Assembly (NCBI GenBank): GCA_945971245.1
Contig: CAMFOZ010000002.1
Location: forward strand, 1-46,588
DNA: 46,588 nucleotides
Direction: 5' to 3'
DNA from: an uncultured Lactobacillus sp.
GTDB lineage: Bacteria > Bacillota > Bacilli > Lactobacillales > Lactobacillaceae
Both the position numbers and the translations under genes were made by a program. This document shows positions 46,537 through 46,588 of this stretch, piece after piece; positions within the stretch are counted from its first letter, which is position 1, and each line of letters begins with the position of its first letter. Under the pieces are notes generated by a model, which saw only the letters and a program-made list of their open reading frames with translations, searched no databases and was not told the origin of the DNA.

Positions 46537-46588
46537 GGCTCTTTGTCAATCGGTAAGGATGAAGAGATTTTTGAGAACTAGACTAAGC
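46537..46588 (+). mobile_element. Possible left end of an ISL3-like insertion sequence (truncated by contig end)
   Basis: GGCTCTTTGTCAA at 46537-46549 resembles, from memory, the terminal repeat of ISL3-family elements, and contigs often break at multicopy IS ends. No transposase is visible because the sequence stops at 46588. This is a tentative reading. Confidence 0.3.

Overview
The window is a roughly 50% GC chromosomal contig from a heterofermentative lactic acid bacterium, most likely Limosilactobacillus or a close relative. Supporting signs are the F1Fo-ATPase operon, the murA-mbl-yidD-DUF2969-rodA cell-shape block, tdk-prfA-prmC-sua5, a Ddl with the Phe typical of D-Ala-D-Lac ligases, a 6S/Lacto-usp RNA beside a usp gene, and a complete arginine deiminase (ADI) pathway. 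The species is not proven from sequence alone. Bases 1-43 are not biological: they are a leftover Illumina Nextera i5 adapter.

Layout. 44-3954 (+): a membrane protein, yueI, rarA, the 6S RNA, a small membrane protein and a usp gene. 4082-11113 (-): an XRE/TPR regulator, ddl, a stand-alone GcvH-like protein, and the rodA / DUF2969 / yidD / mbl / murA / DUF1146 envelope block. 11340-17839 (-): atpBEFHAGDC behind one strong promoter. 18073-25827 (-): pyrP with a PyrR attenuator, a YibE/F pair, upp, and tdk-prfA-prmC-sua5. 26007-28364 (+): murT-gatD (lipid II amidation) plus a linked small membrane protein. 28497-31764 (-): arcA, argR, arcD. 31986-41426: mixed cargo (serine hydrolase, heterodimeric ABC exporter with MarR regulator, a Ser/Gly-rich anchored protein, two tRNAs, two unknown proteins, a matrixin-like protease, an EamA transporter). 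41538-43496 (-): arcB-arcC, divergent from an orphan receiver-YcbB regulator (+). 44679-46302 (-): a small membrane protein and pgi. The contig ends in terminator hairpins and a possible IS end.

How the genes work together. One theme is envelope building: ddl, murA, mbl, rodA, yidD, murT-gatD. A second is energy and acid stress: the ATPase and the ADI pathway, which makes ATP and ammonia from arginine. A third is uracil salvage: pyrP and upp, with pyrP under a PyrR leader. The ADI genes are split into two loci about 10 kb apart, and both promoters carry exact CcpA (cre) consensus matches at or beside the -35 region. That points to shared carbon-catabolite control despite the split.

Most worth follow-up: (i) the orphan regulator next to arcBC, whose receiver domain has Asn53 where the phosphorylated Asp should be; (ii) a roughly 150-nt multi-hairpin element at 37212-37365 that looks like a structured RNA or dispersed repeat; (iii) perfect palindromes at the arcA promoter and before the XRE/TPR regulator. 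I found no CRISPR array, prophage, defence island or complete insertion sequence.
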